This document shows positions 1-8,616 of a stretch of DNA of 24,607 bases, piece after piece. A program made the translations under genes and the position numbers. The notes under the pieces are model-generated. The model saw only the letters and a list, made by a program, of their open reading frames with translations, did not search any database and was not told where the DNA came from. Numbering within the stretch: the first letter of the stretch is position 1; every line of letters starts with the position of its first letter. The stretch is from an uncultured bacterium. GTDB lineage: Bacteria > Planctomycetota > UBA1135 > GCA-002686595. The stretch spans positions 1 through 24,607 of the forward strand of contig CAJXRJ010000018.1 of assembly GCA_913058555.1 (NCBI GenBank). Direction: 5' to 3'.

Positions 1-24
1 GCGTCAGATGTGTATAAGAGACAG
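1..24. other. Nextera transposase adapter (artefact)
   Basis: Bases 6-24 read AGATGTGTATAAGAGACAG, the 19-nt Tn5 mosaic end used in Nextera libraries. They are preceded by GCGTC, the last bases of the Read-1 side adapter. This is library sequence, not genome. Translated, it produces a false peptide start, MCIRDR. Confidence 0.98.
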
Positions 25-923
25 GCCTTGCTGCCCACGTCAGCCTTGGAACGTACCCCATCTGGAAGTGGGGCGGCGCGAGGCTGCGCGAGATGTACAT
101 CCCCAAGCTGATCTCGGGCGAGTACATGGGCGCCTACGGGCTCACCGAGCCGGGCGCCGGGTCGGACTCGGGCGGCACGCTCACCACGGCGGACCTCGAT
201 GGGGACGAGTACGTCCTCAACGGCCGCAAGTGCTTCATCACGAACGCACACCATGCGGGGGTCTTCATCGCCACGGCGGTCACGGACAAGAGCCTCGGTT
301 CGAAGGGCATCAGCGCCTTCGTGGTGCCGCGCGACACGCCTGGCTTCACGCTGGAGCCGGGCGAGGTCAAGCTCGGCATGCGCGGCTCCGACTGGGCCAG
401 CCTGGTCTTCCAGGACGCGCGCATCCCGAAGGACCACCTGCTCGGGCCCGAGGGCGAAGGCTTCAAGACCTTCATGAAGACCCTTGAGGGTGGCCGCATT
501 TCGATCGGGGCCCTGTCCCTTGGCATCGCGGCGGGTGCGTTTGACTGCGCCACCAAGTACGCCATGGAGCGCGAAGCGTTCGGCGGCACCCTGAGCGACC
601 AGCAGGCCGTCCAGTTCAAGCTGGCCGACATGCGCGTGAAGGTCGAGGCGGCCCGCCACCTCTGCTACCACGCGGCGCGTCTCAAGGACACCGGCGCCTC
701 GTACGGCACCGAGGCAGCTATCGCGAAGCTCTACGCTTCGGAGGTGGCCATGCAGGTCAGCTACGACGCGATTCAGATCTACGGCGGCTATGGCTACAGC
801 CGCGAGTACCCGGTCGAGCGCATGTGGCGCGACGCGAAACTCTGCACCATTGGCGAAGGCACCAGCGAGATCCAGCGCATCATCATCGGGCGCGCGGTGC
901 TCAAGGCGGCGAAGAGCCTCTAA
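25..923 (+). CDS. Acyl-CoA dehydrogenase, 5'-truncated
   Basis: An FAD-dependent acyl-CoA dehydrogenase that oxidises acyl-CoA thioesters to trans-2-enoyl-CoA, in fatty-acid or branched-chain amino-acid breakdown. The frame is open from the adapter junction: GLAAHVSLG follows the adapter directly, so the N-terminal helical domain (roughly 80-100 residues) is missing and the Met at 93 is internal. Visible are the family signature GAYGLTEPGAGSD in the middle beta domain, and the C-terminal helical domain with QIYGGYGYSREYPVERMWRD and GEGTSEIQR. The Glu in GEGTSEIQR sits where short- and medium-chain enzymes carry the catalytic base. The end is a TAA stop. Only 31 nt separate it from the downstream hydrolase, so they may be co-transcribed. 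Chain-length preference cannot be read from sequence. Confidence 0.95.
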
Positions 924-945
924 CCCGCGGGCGCTCCGGCGCTAT

Positions 946-965
946 GATTCGGTCATGACCGAATC
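946..965. promoter_or_regulatory. 20-bp perfect palindrome centred on a start codon
   Basis: GATTCGGTCATGACCGAATC equals its own reverse complement. The ATG of the metallo-hydrolase (955-957) lies at its centre. As RNA it can fold into an 8-bp stem (GAUUCGGU/ACCGAAUC) with a CAUG loop that holds the start codon. As DNA it is a symmetric site that a dimeric repressor could bind. A smaller hairpin, GCGC-TCCG-GCGC, lies just upstream at 931-942. No Shine-Dalgarno sequence is visible. That the palindrome exists is certain; its function is inference. Confidence 0.5.
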
Positions 966-1872
966 GGCCCACGCCCCATCCGCTGACGCACAGCCCCCCG
1001 CCTGGAGCCCTCACGAGCTTGAGGCGGGGGGCTGGCGCATTACCAACCTCTTCGACGCCTACTTCCGGCTCGACGGGGGGGCGATGTGGGGGGTCGTGCC
1101 GAAGAACCTCTGGAAGCGGATGACGCCCCCGGCCGAGGACAACACGATCCATCTGGCGGCACGCCCTTACCTGGCGGAGAAGGACGGCATGAAGGTCGTC
1201 ATCGAAGGCGGCATGGGGGATCGTTGGAGCGAAAAACTCGCCGGGATCTACCACCTCGACCGGCCCGAGGCCACCAGCCTCTCGGGCACCCTGGGGGCCC
1301 TCGGGCACAGCCTTGAGTCGATCGATCACGTCGTCTGCTCCCACTGCCACTTCGATCATATCGGTGCCCTCGTGGTGGAGCGCGGCGATGAGCTGGTGCC
1401 GCTCTTTCCCAATGCACGCGTTCACTTCCCTGCGGCCGAGCTCATAGCCGCGCGGACCCCGGAGCACCCACGGCGCGCCAGCTACCGTGCGGACGACATC
1501 GAGCCGCTGGTGGCGGCAGGGCTCGTGGACTTGCACGAGGAGGATACGGAGCTCTTGCCGGGCCTCACGCTGCATCAGGTCGGTGGGCACTCTGAAGGCA
1601 TGACCGTCGCTCTCTTCGGCGAGGGCATGGACGGTCCGAAGGCTGCCTTCTGGGGGGACTTGATCCCCACCACGCACCACATCCAGCCGCCGTACATCAT
1701 GGCCTACGACGTGGACGTGCCCCGGTCCTTTGAGATGCGCACGAAGTGGCTCGCACGGGCCGCCGACGAAGGCATGGTCACGCTCTCCTATCACGACCCG
1801 CTGCGCCCGTTCACGCGTCTTGTCCGCGACGGTCGGCGCTACGCGGCCGTGGACGTCCCCGAGTTGTCATGA
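955..1872 (+). CDS. Metallo-beta-lactamase-fold metallo-hydrolase
   Basis: A 305-residue cytoplasmic hydrolase of the metallo-beta-lactamase superfamily; the substrate is unknown. The metal site is complete: HCHFDH at residues 130-135 (His130, His132, Asp134, His135), His212 in GGHSEGM, Asp235 in FWGDLIPT and His280 in SYHDP, the order expected of a two-metal site. There is no signal peptide. The ATG at 955 was chosen because the reading frame upstream of it runs through the acyl-CoA dehydrogenase gene. It follows that gene by 31 nt, and its TGA overlaps the next gene's ATG (ATGA), so it is probably translated with the BtuF-like gene. The layout resembles lactonase- and MBL-type hydrolases in general, but I cannot assign an activity. 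Confidence 0.93.
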   Translation: MTESAHAPSADAQPPAWSPHELEAGGWRITNLFDAYFRLDGGAMWGVVPKNLWKRMTPPAEDNTIHLAARPYLAEKDGMKVVIEGGMGDRWSEKLAGIYHLDRPEATSLSGTLGALGHSLESIDHVVCSHCHFDHIGALVVERGDELVPLFPNARVHFPAAELIAARTPEHPRRASYRADDIEPLVAAGLVDLHEEDTELLPGLTLHQVGGHSEGMTVALFGEGMDGPKAAFWGDLIPTTHHIQPPYIMAYDVDVPRSFEMRTKWLARAADEGMVTLSYHDPLRPFTRLVRDGRRYAAVDVPELS

Positions 1873-2642
1873 GCGAGTGGGCCTCCCACGGGGCGCCCGC
1901 GCGCTACGTGTCCCTGGTCCCGAGCTTGACCGAATCGCTTTTCGACCTGGGGGTCGGGGATCAAGTTGTGGGCGCGACCAAGTTCTGCGTCCACCCCGCA
2001 GAGGGGCTCACCGGCGTGACGCGCGTCGGTGGGACCAAGGATCCGTCGATCGAGCGCATCTTGGGGCTGGCGCCAAGCCTCGTCTTCGCCAACGAGGAGG
2101 AAAACCGCCTCGAGGACGTAGAGGCACTGCGGAGCCGGGGGATTGCGGTGCACACGAGCTTCCCCAAGGATGTCGCTGATGTGCCTCGGATGCTCGTCGA
2201 TCTTGGGCTGGCCGTGGGCCGTGGGAGCTCGGGCGCTCGGCTCGCCTTTGCGGTGGAGGAGGCCCTGCGAGACGCCGCGGAGTTGTCCGTGGGGCGGCCC
2301 GCCGTTCGATTCCTGGTGCTGATCTGGCGCGGCCCTTGGATGGGGGCGAGTCAGGACACATTTCTCTCGAGCTTGCTCGAAGCGGCCGGGGGCTCGAACG
2401 TGTTGTCCGGAAAGGGACCCCGATACCCGGAGCTCACCGGCGCCGAAATCGCCCGTCTCGACCCCGATAGGGTTTTCCTTCCCTCCGAGCCTTACCCCTT
2501 CCAGGCCCGACACATTGACGAACTCGTTAGGAGCGCTCGAATCCGTGCGAGCCGCTTCTTACCCTGCGACGGCGAACTCTTGACCTGGCACGGCTCTCGG
2601 ACCGCCGCCGGCCTTCGCGCAGCGATGCGCTGGCTAGCTTGA
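1869..2642 (+). CDS. BtuF-like helical-backbone metal receptor
   Basis: A 257-residue protein of the class III (BtuF/FhuD-type) periplasmic-binding-protein fold, which binds cobalamin, haem or iron chelates. The N-terminal motif YVSLVPSLTESLFDLG, followed by VVGATKFCVHP and RVGGTKDPSIERILGLAPSLVF, is typical of the first lobe. The second lobe carries FLVLIWRGPWM and a C-terminal LTWHGSRTAAGL. There is no signal peptide or lipobox, so it is predicted to be cytoplasmic, unlike true transporter subunits. No permease or ATPase gene is adjacent. Its ATG overlaps the stop of the metallo-hydrolase by 4 nt. Family assignment is firm; the ligand (cobalamin or another metal chelate) is not. Confidence 0.88.
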   Translation: MSEWASHGAPARYVSLVPSLTESLFDLGVGDQVVGATKFCVHPAEGLTGVTRVGGTKDPSIERILGLAPSLVFANEEENRLEDVEALRSRGIAVHTSFPKDVADVPRMLVDLGLAVGRGSSGARLAFAVEEALRDAAELSVGRPAVRFLVLIWRGPWMGASQDTFLSSLLEAAGGSNVLSGKGPRYPELTGAEIARLDPDRVFLPSEPYPFQARHIDELVRSARIRASRFLPCDGELLTWHGSRTAAGLRAAMRWLA

Positions 2643-2785
2643 GTCCCTGCCCCGAGCCCGATTCTGGTTCGGAAACGGCTCGCCAGCATTCCCAAGACTT
2701 CCCCGACCTGGCCCCGAGCGCTTGCTCGCCCGAGGCCTTCTCTTCCATCCTGAAAGCCCCCGCGATTCCAGCGAGGGAAAAGATC

Positions 2786-3604
2786 ATGATCGTTCTCCCC
2801 ATCGTCCTGGGTGCGGCATTCACACTTCCGAATGTCCAGCCCGAGACCCCCGCGGCCCTGACGTCGCTTTCGTCCCTCACTACCGCTGCCCTGCTTCAGG
2901 AAGCGGAAGAAGACAAGATCGATGAGCTGTGGCACGGCAACGTGAACATCGGCCTCTCCAAGAGCGAGGGCAACGCGGACATTCAGACCTACTCCCTCGA
3001 CGCACGCGCCGTCCGGGAGCTGGATCAACACCGTTACACCCTCGAGGGCCTCTGGTACTACGCCTTTGATGCGGACCGCCCCGAGGCCGATGGCCAGCTG
3101 ATCCAGCGCCGTGCCCTCGGCAGCGCCAAGTACGACCAGTTCTTCTCTGAGAAGTCCTACTTCTGGTTCAGCGCCTTCGCCGAGACGAACTTCGCGGCCC
3201 TGCTCGACCTGCGTTGGAGCATGAGCGCCGGTATTGGCCACCAGTGGCGTGACGACGATCAGTGGAAGATCAACACCGAGGTTGGTCTTGCCTACTTCGA
3301 CGAGGAGTTCGATGACGGCAGCCAGACGGACTACATGGCCATTCGCGCGGCGTGGGATCTTTGGACCCAGGTCACCGAGACCGTGGTCTTCGGGCACTTT
3401 GCCGAGATCTTCCCGAGCCTCGACGACAAGGACGACATCTACGGTCGCGCCACGACGTACTTCGAAGCGCAGCTCTCCGAGCGCATGACCGGTCGCTTGT
3501 CCTGGGTTGCCTCCTACGACAACACGCCGACCGTTGATGCCAATGGCGACCGCCTGAAGCGTCTCGACAGCCTCTACCTGTTCACCCTGGGCTGGACCTT
3601 CTGA
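2786..3604 (+). CDS. DUF481 family outer-membrane protein
   Basis: A 272-residue protein of the DUF481 (YdiY-like) family of predicted outer-membrane beta-barrels; the role is unknown. A short hydrophobic N-terminus (IVLPIVLGAAF) is followed by alternating aromatic strands such as LEGLWYYAFDA, KSYFWFSAFAETNF, INTEVGLAYFDEEF and the C-terminal strand SLYLFTLGWTF, which ends in Phe as many barrel proteins do. The ATG at 2786 has a GAGGGA Shine-Dalgarno at 2773-2778. The frame is also open from a TTG at 2639 that overlaps the preceding stop, but that adds about 49 residues with no signal-peptide character. The signal peptide as annotated lacks a basic N-terminus, so secretion is inferred mainly from the family. 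A strong terminator follows. Confidence 0.85.
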   Translation: MIVLPIVLGAAFTLPNVQPETPAALTSLSSLTTAALLQEAEEDKIDELWHGNVNIGLSKSEGNADIQTYSLDARAVRELDQHRYTLEGLWYYAFDADRPEADGQLIQRRALGSAKYDQFFSEKSYFWFSAFAETNFAALLDLRWSMSAGIGHQWRDDDQWKINTEVGLAYFDEEFDDGSQTDYMAIRAAWDLWTQVTETVVFGHFAEIFPSLDDKDDIYGRATTYFEAQLSERMTGRLSWVASYDNTPTVDANGDRLKRLDSLYLFTLGWTF

Positions 3605-3642
3605 TCGGGCTGCGGTGCGTATCCTCGCGCCGATATTGAGAG

Positions 3643-3687
3643 CGGCCCCCCGCCTTCTGAGTGAAGGTGGGGGGCCGTTCTTTCGTT
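3643..3687 (+). terminator. Rho-independent terminator after the DUF481 gene
   Basis: Arms 3643-3657 and 3663-3677 form a 15-bp GC-rich stem with one G-U pair and a 5-nt loop (TGAGT), followed by TTCTTTCGTTT. It lies 38 nt past the DUF481 stop, between convergent genes. On the minus strand no T-run follows the hairpin, so it should work mainly for the plus-strand transcript. Confidence 0.85.
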
Positions 3688-3753
3688 TGGGGCGTCGACC
3701 GGTGCCACGGACCCTTGATCCGCGGCACTCGGGTCCCAGTGCACGCTTTCAGA

Positions 3754-5958
3754 TCACGGCGCCAGGTTGAGCTGGCCGCGGACCTCGCCGCCCGGGTTGA
3801 GTGCCGTCGCGATCTCGATGTACACCTCGCCGGCGTCGAGGGCCATGCGGAAGGTGGCGTCGATCGCAAACGAGCCAGAGATCGTCGCTGTGCCGTCTCC
3901 AAGGTTCGTGAGACCTGAAGAGAGGTCCACGAGCACGGCCCCTGCGTCCACGCCGGCGGCACCGTTGCGCAGGGCCGCTGACGTGGCCGCGCCGGTCAGG
4001 TTGGCGGCGGTTACGTTCACCGTCATGTTGCCCGAGGTGGGCACCACGGCGGTTGCAGTGGCTGAGGCCACGAGCGCGGGCGCAGCCGAGTTCGTGACAG
4101 CCACCCGCAGGAACTCATAGCCGGCGACGTTGGCGAAGTCAGCGCCAGCGAACATGGGATCGTCGAGGATGCCGCCGCTGAGGGGAGCCATGAAGCCGGG
4201 GTGCGCGGTGATGTTGGCGACTTCCATGGTCCCGGTGTCGGGCGTCATCTGACCGAAGAAGGCCGTGTTGGCCGGGATCTCGTCGTTGGCCTCGGTGCCC
4301 GCGTCCCTTGCGCTGGCGGCGGCGACCGTGAAGTCGAGGGCGCTGAAGGAGCCGACGCCGTCAAAGATCTCATGGGCGAGCGGGTCGGCGTTCGCGATGA
4401 AGGCGTCGTTACTCGGGATAACCATCGAGGCCCAGCTGAGGTAGCGGTTCGTGGCTTCGGTGGGGTTCACGCGGAGCGTAGAGGAGGTGGTTTCACCGGG
4501 GGCAATGGGGCCGGCTGCGCCGAACACCAGGCCTTGGGTGGCGCCGAGTCCCGAGGTTACGAGGCTGTCCCCAAGGGGCGCTGCGTTGCCGTCTTCCGCA
4601 ATACGCTCAAGGGCCGCAGAGGAGGCGGACCCCAGGTCGTAGATGTCGAACGTGCCGTCGTGCAGTCCGATCCAGACGGGCGTTTGGAAGGTGCCCATGT
4701 CGGGCGCGAGGTTGCGCACCGCGATGGTGAGGTTCGATCCCGCGATCGGCGGAGTGACGACGTTTGCGGTGGTCAGCTGTGACGTCGCTGCATTGTTCGC
4801 ACTCACCTGCCCGCGGATCTCGCCCATGGGGTTCAGGTCGGTGTGCAAGTTGAAATACATCTGGCCCGCCCGCAGGTCGGCAAGGATGTCCGCGTCGATG
4901 TTGACTTGACCCGTGGCCGTCGTGACGCCGCCGGCGTTCCGGGTGATGAAGGGCATGAGGTCCGTGACAATGGGACCGGTTGCGCCCACGGCGCCCCGGT
5001 GCAGGTGCAGCGCGGTGGCGTCGCCCGAAAGCGACTGGGCCGTGAGATCGAAGGTCATCGTGATCGGCATGGCCGATGCGTCCACGGTGACGAACGCGCT
5101 GCCGGTCGGCGCTTCGATGGTGGCTTCTTCAAAGGAGAACGTCAGCATCGAGTATCCCACCGTGCGCTCGAAGTCGGCCCCGGTGAACATCGCATCGTCG
5201 AGGATGCCGCCGCTTGTGGGGACCATGAAGCCGATGTGGTTTCCGACCGTTCCCATTTCGTCCGTGCCCGTGTCCGGGGTCATCTGCCCGAAGAAGGCCG
5301 TGTTCGCGGGAATCTCGTCGTTGACCTCCGTTCCGGCGTCCAGGACGTCGGTGCCGGCCACCGTGAAGCCAGTGGCCACGAAGGCGCCCGCGGCGTCGAA
5401 GATCTCGTGGGCCATCGGGTCGCCATTGGCGACGAATGCGTCATTGCTCGGGAGCACCATCGACGCGTAAGAGAAGTAGCGGGAGTCGGCGTCTGTCGGG
5501 TCGACGCGGAAGGTCATCGTGATGGTCTCGCCCGGGGCGATCGGTCCATCGAAGCCTGCGATGGCTGTGTCCTGGGACGTGCCAGCGGCGGCAGCGAAAG
5601 CGGCGACCAGGGGGGCGTTGTTGCCGTCCTCTGCCAGGGCCTCAAGTTCGGCGGAAGCGGCCACGCCAGAGTCGTAGATGTCGAAGGTGCCGTCGTGGAG
5701 GCCAACCCAAACGGGCGTCTGGAACGTTCCCAGGGCCGGGGCTTCGTTCTTGATTGTCACGCGAACCAAGCTGCCGAGCGTGGCGGAGTTGGCGGTTTGT
5801 GCCGCGTCCAAGCCAGTGGAGAAGGACGTCGACGTATTGGGGGCCGGCGGTGACGTGTTGTCATCGTCGCTGCTGCAGGAGACGGTGAGGAAGGCGCCAA
5901 GGGCCAGGAGGCCCGTGGAGCGGACGCTACGTCGCTCCGCAATCTGAGAGAAAGTCAT
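3754..5958 (-). CDS. Probable lipoprotein with two Spondin_N-CHRD units
   Basis: A 734-residue exported protein. Residues 1-28 are a basic then hydrophobic leader ending LTVSC (Cys28), a slightly unusual lipobox, followed by an Asp/Ser/Pro-rich spacer. Two copies of the same module follow: a spondin_N domain (about 62-255 and 407-600; TFQTPVW, GLHDGTFDIYD, NDEIPANTAFFGQMTPDTGT) and a CHRD domain (about 285-395 and 625-734; the first has LHLHRGAVG, YFNLHTDLNPMGEIRGQ). CHRD domains were named from chordin, and spondin_N from F-spondin; in bacteria both occur in exported proteins with an adhesive or matrix role that is inferred, not shown. There is no SD at the ATG. It converges on the DUF481 gene and diverges from the glycosidase gene. 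Confidence 0.88.
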   Translation of the reverse strand: MTFSQIAERRSVRSTGLLALGAFLTVSCSSDDDNTSPPAPNTSTSFSTGLDAAQTANSATLGSLVRVTIKNEAPALGTFQTPVWVGLHDGTFDIYDSGVAASAELEALAEDGNNAPLVAAFAAAAGTSQDTAIAGFDGPIAPGETITMTFRVDPTDADSRYFSYASMVLPSNDAFVANGDPMAHEIFDAAGAFVATGFTVAGTDVLDAGTEVNDEIPANTAFFGQMTPDTGTDEMGTVGNHIGFMVPTSGGILDDAMFTGADFERTVGYSMLTFSFEEATIEAPTGSAFVTVDASAMPITMTFDLTAQSLSGDATALHLHRGAVGATGPIVTDLMPFITRNAGGVTTATGQVNIDADILADLRAGQMYFNLHTDLNPMGEIRGQVSANNAATSQLTTANVVTPPIAGSNLTIAVRNLAPDMGTFQTPVWIGLHDGTFDIYDLGSASSAALERIAEDGNAAPLGDSLVTSGLGATQGLVFGAAGPIAPGETTSSTLRVNPTEATNRYLSWASMVIPSNDAFIANADPLAHEIFDGVGSFSALDFTVAAASARDAGTEANDEIPANTAFFGQMTPDTGTMEVANITAHPGFMAPLSGGILDDPMFAGADFANVAGYEFLRVAVTNSAAPALVASATATAVVPTSGNMTVNVTAANLTGAATSAALRNGAAGVDAGAVLVDLSSGLTNLGDGTATISGSFAIDATFRMALDAGEVYIEIATALNPGGEVRGQLNLAP
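3760..5770. repeat. Internal tandem duplication, 1,035-bp period
   Basis: The spondin_N-CHRD module is present twice in the minus-strand gene. The segment encoding TFQTPVW starts near 5727 in the first copy and near 4692 in the second, an offset of 1,035 bp (345 codons). Long stretches still match at DNA level around both sites, but the CHRD parts have diverged further. Confidence 0.8.
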
Positions 5959-6310
5959 GGGTCAATGGGCCTGGGGAAGACCCTCGGGCGAAGTGGAGAT
6001 TCGGTGAGTGCTGGCGCCGAGAACTAGGCGTCAGGCCCTGTCCTGAACGGCGGTGTCTCAAATGTGTGACGGCGATCTTCGCGCCATGGTCAAACTGTCG
6101 CAGATCGAATGAAGGGGACGCCATACGTGCGCCGCGCCTTGGCCCTAAAGTCTTCCTTCGCTACCAGAGACTCTTCGCCGAGGGCGCCTCGCAAGCTGCC
6201 CTTTGAGTCCCTCTGAGTTGTGGTTCGCCCATCGGTGTTCTCCTCATCCTCAAGAACGCCTGCCTCAGCACTGCGTCCTGGCCCAGCCAGGATGCGACCC
6301 GCCACTCTGC
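5959..6310. other. Divergent intergenic region
   Basis: 352 bp between the Spondin/CHRD lipoprotein (leftward) and the DUF5060 protein (rightward). It must hold both promoters, but I see no convincing -35/-10 pair and no hairpin of note. The glycosidase frame is open upstream to a TTG at 6203, so part of this stretch could encode an N-terminal extension. Confidence 0.5.
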
Positions 6311-8590
6311 ATGCTTTTATTGTCTCTCGGCGCGCTGGTAGCGTCGCCCCTGGTCGCGAACTCGGTGTCCCTTGGCTCCCCCGCGGCGGAGTTGGTCCAT
6401 CCGGCTACGGCCGTGCTCGTGGAGCCGGCGGTTTCGTCTGTGCTCAACGTAGCCACGACCCCTAACTCAGGGGCCCACCTGGCGAATTCGGTGAGTCTCT
6501 TCGAGACGTTCACGCTGTCTGTGGTGGCCTCGAGGAGCTATTCCGCGGGCGCCACGGGCGACTCTGCGAGCACGGATCCGAATCCTTGGCTGCACGTTCG
6601 CCTGAACGTGTACTTCGATCACCCCGACCTCTCCGAGCCGATCCGGGTGCCGGGTTACTTCGCTGGGGACGGTGCGGGGTCCGATACTGGGCCGGTCTGG
6701 CGCGCCCATTTCACGCCGGCGATCGAAGGCACTTGGACCGTTGCGACCAGCCTCGAGGGCGGGCAAAATCTCAACGCCGCGCCAGCCTCAGTGCCGGGTT
6801 CGCGGTTGGAAACAGACCCCATCGAGCCCCTTCTGGAAGTCCTGCCCGTGCCCGCGGGGGCTCCGGGGTTCAGGTCCCTTGGCTTCGTTCGATGGGATCG
6901 GCGAGGTCAGTACTACGACTACTCGGTGGAAGGCCCCGACCGGTTCGTGCAATGCGGCGTCGGTAGCCCCGAGAACTTCCTCGGGTACGCGGGCTTCCAG
7001 GACGCCCAGGACGGCAGCTCCGCTGGCGGTGAGATTTGTTGTTGCCGCCAGGCGTGTTTCGACGATTGCCGGCGCACCGTCTGCCAGGGGAGCGGGGACG
7101 GCGCCCCGAGCTTTCTCCACCAGTACACTTCGCATGTCACCGATTGGCAGCCTGGGGATCCTGACTGGTCGGCGAACGGCCAGGACCAGCAGGGCCGCGG
7201 GATCATCGGGGCGATCAACTACCTGGCGGACGATTGCGGCGTCAACTCGATGTACATGATGCTCATGAATCTGGGGGGCGATGGGAAAGACACCCACCCG
7301 TTCCTTTCGAACGGCGGCGGAGGCGACTGCCCGATGGAAGGCAGCAACTTCGATCCGGGGCATACGCTGAACTACCACATCGCTCGATTGGAGCAGTGGC
7401 GCACGGTGTTTGAGCACGCCAACGACAAGGGCGTGATGCTCCAGTTCTTCCTCGCCGAACAGGAGGCATGCAACATTCGATGGTTCGGGCCGCACAGCTC
7501 CGACGGCGGTCCGCGGAACCATATGAGCCTCTACCGGCGCCTCTACATGAAGCAGATGGTCGCTCACTTTGGGCACCTCCTGGGCATGCGCTGGAACCTC
7601 TGCGAGGAGAACCGCTCCACCGCGACCTGCGCCAACAACGCCTCATGCGGCCCCGCTGCGGCACCGATGACGCCCCAGTTCACGGCGGAAGAGCTCGACG
7701 AAATGGCCGACTGGATCACGGAGTGGGACGCGTACGAACACCCGATCGGCGTCCACATCACGCCCAATGACATCCGCGTCTATCAGGAACTACTGGCTTT
7801 GCCCGAGTTCCCTTCTTGGCTGACCGCCACGTCGCTCCAAATCCATGGGGAAGGGGGCACGGGGGACGTCTACGAGGACGTCGTGCAGAGCACTCAGCAG
7901 GCATTCGAAAGCGCGGGGTTCCCCATGCCGATCATCAACGATGAGCAAGGCACGCCCGGGGGGGGGCTGAGCGCCGAAGGCAATAGCAACGCCCTGCCGT
8001 TCTCTACCGCCGACGACCGGCGGCGGCGCGTGCTCTACGACGTGCTGCTTTCTGGCGGTCAGATCAGCTACTACTTTGGGTACTACAGCCCTGCGGACGG
8101 CGGTGGGGACCTGCGAACGGAGGATTTTCGCACCCGCGACACAGCTCTTCATCAGCTCGGTTTCGCCCGCGAGATTATGGAGAGCGTGCAGATTTGGAAT
8201 CACGTCGATAGTGATGACTTGCTCACCGGGGGGTATCCGACATCCGACTTCGGCGCGCCCGAGGTTTCCCTGACTTCGGACGGTTCGTGCGCCGTGATCT
8301 TCTACTCCGGACTTGGGGGCAACGGAGGCATCGCTAGCTCCGGCGGAGACCTCGATCTCAGGGCGTTCCCTGGGTTGACTTACCGTGTCCAGTGGTTCGA
8401 TCCCGACCGCATGACGGCACTGGCCAACGGGCCGGTCCTCGAGGGCGGCCAAGTCGTTTCGATTGACCTGCCCGATGAGTTGACGGCTCCGGGTTCGCCC
8501 TATGGACGCGACTCCGACTTGCTGTTGGTGCTCCGTGCCCAAGCCGTCACGGACACGGTCCTCAACGGGCCCGCCGGGTTGAGCCGGTAG
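6311..8590 (+). CDS. Secreted DUF5060-type glycoside hydrolase-like protein
   Basis: A 759-residue protein with an Ig-like DUF5060 domain (about residues 50-190; VPGYFAGDG, WRAHFTPAIEGTWTV), then a TIM-barrel-like region starting GFVRWDRRGQYYDYS, and a C-terminal beta domain (ALANGPVLEGGQVVSIDLP) like the putative collagen-binding domain found behind such barrels. The candidate catalytic glutamates, by family resemblance, are in WNLCEEN (428-434) and NDEQG (543-547). It should attack a polysaccharide outside the cell; the substrate is unknown. The ATG at 6311 was chosen because it gives a signal peptide (MLLLSLGALVASPLVANS); a TTG at 6203 would place 36 residues before it. Odd features: a cysteine cluster at 243-258 and a G9 run at 7958-7966. 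Confidence 0.82.
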   Translation: MLLLSLGALVASPLVANSVSLGSPAAELVHPATAVLVEPAVSSVLNVATTPNSGAHLANSVSLFETFTLSVVASRSYSAGATGDSASTDPNPWLHVRLNVYFDHPDLSEPIRVPGYFAGDGAGSDTGPVWRAHFTPAIEGTWTVATSLEGGQNLNAAPASVPGSRLETDPIEPLLEVLPVPAGAPGFRSLGFVRWDRRGQYYDYSVEGPDRFVQCGVGSPENFLGYAGFQDAQDGSSAGGEICCCRQACFDDCRRTVCQGSGDGAPSFLHQYTSHVTDWQPGDPDWSANGQDQQGRGIIGAINYLADDCGVNSMYMMLMNLGGDGKDTHPFLSNGGGGDCPMEGSNFDPGHTLNYHIARLEQWRTVFEHANDKGVMLQFFLAEQEACNIRWFGPHSSDGGPRNHMSLYRRLYMKQMVAHFGHLLGMRWNLCEENRSTATCANNASCGPAAAPMTPQFTAEELDEMADWITEWDAYEHPIGVHITPNDIRVYQELLALPEFPSWLTATSLQIHGEGGTGDVYEDVVQSTQQAFESAGFPMPIINDEQGTPGGGLSAEGNSNALPFSTADDRRRRVLYDVLLSGGQISYYFGYYSPADGGGDLRTEDFRTRDTALHQLGFAREIMESVQIWNHVDSDDLLTGGYPTSDFGAPEVSLTSDGSCAVIFYSGLGGNGGIASSGGDLDLRAFPGLTYRVQWFDPDRMTALANGPVLEGGQVVSIDLPDELTAPGSPYGRDSDLLLVLRAQAVTDTVLNGPAGLSR

Positions 8591-8616
8591 GGGGGAAGCC
8601 CAGGTTCGGCGGCGAA

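Noticed and set aside
901..1794. 297-residue open frame on the minus strand
   Set aside because: Antisense of the MBL hydrolase, whose metal ligands are all present.
2492..3397. 301-residue open frame on the minus strand
   Set aside because: Antisense of the DUF481 gene; no motif and no ribosome-binding site.
4843..5853. 336-residue open frame on the plus strand
   Set aside because: Antisense of the first Spondin_N-CHRD unit, with no recognisable domain.
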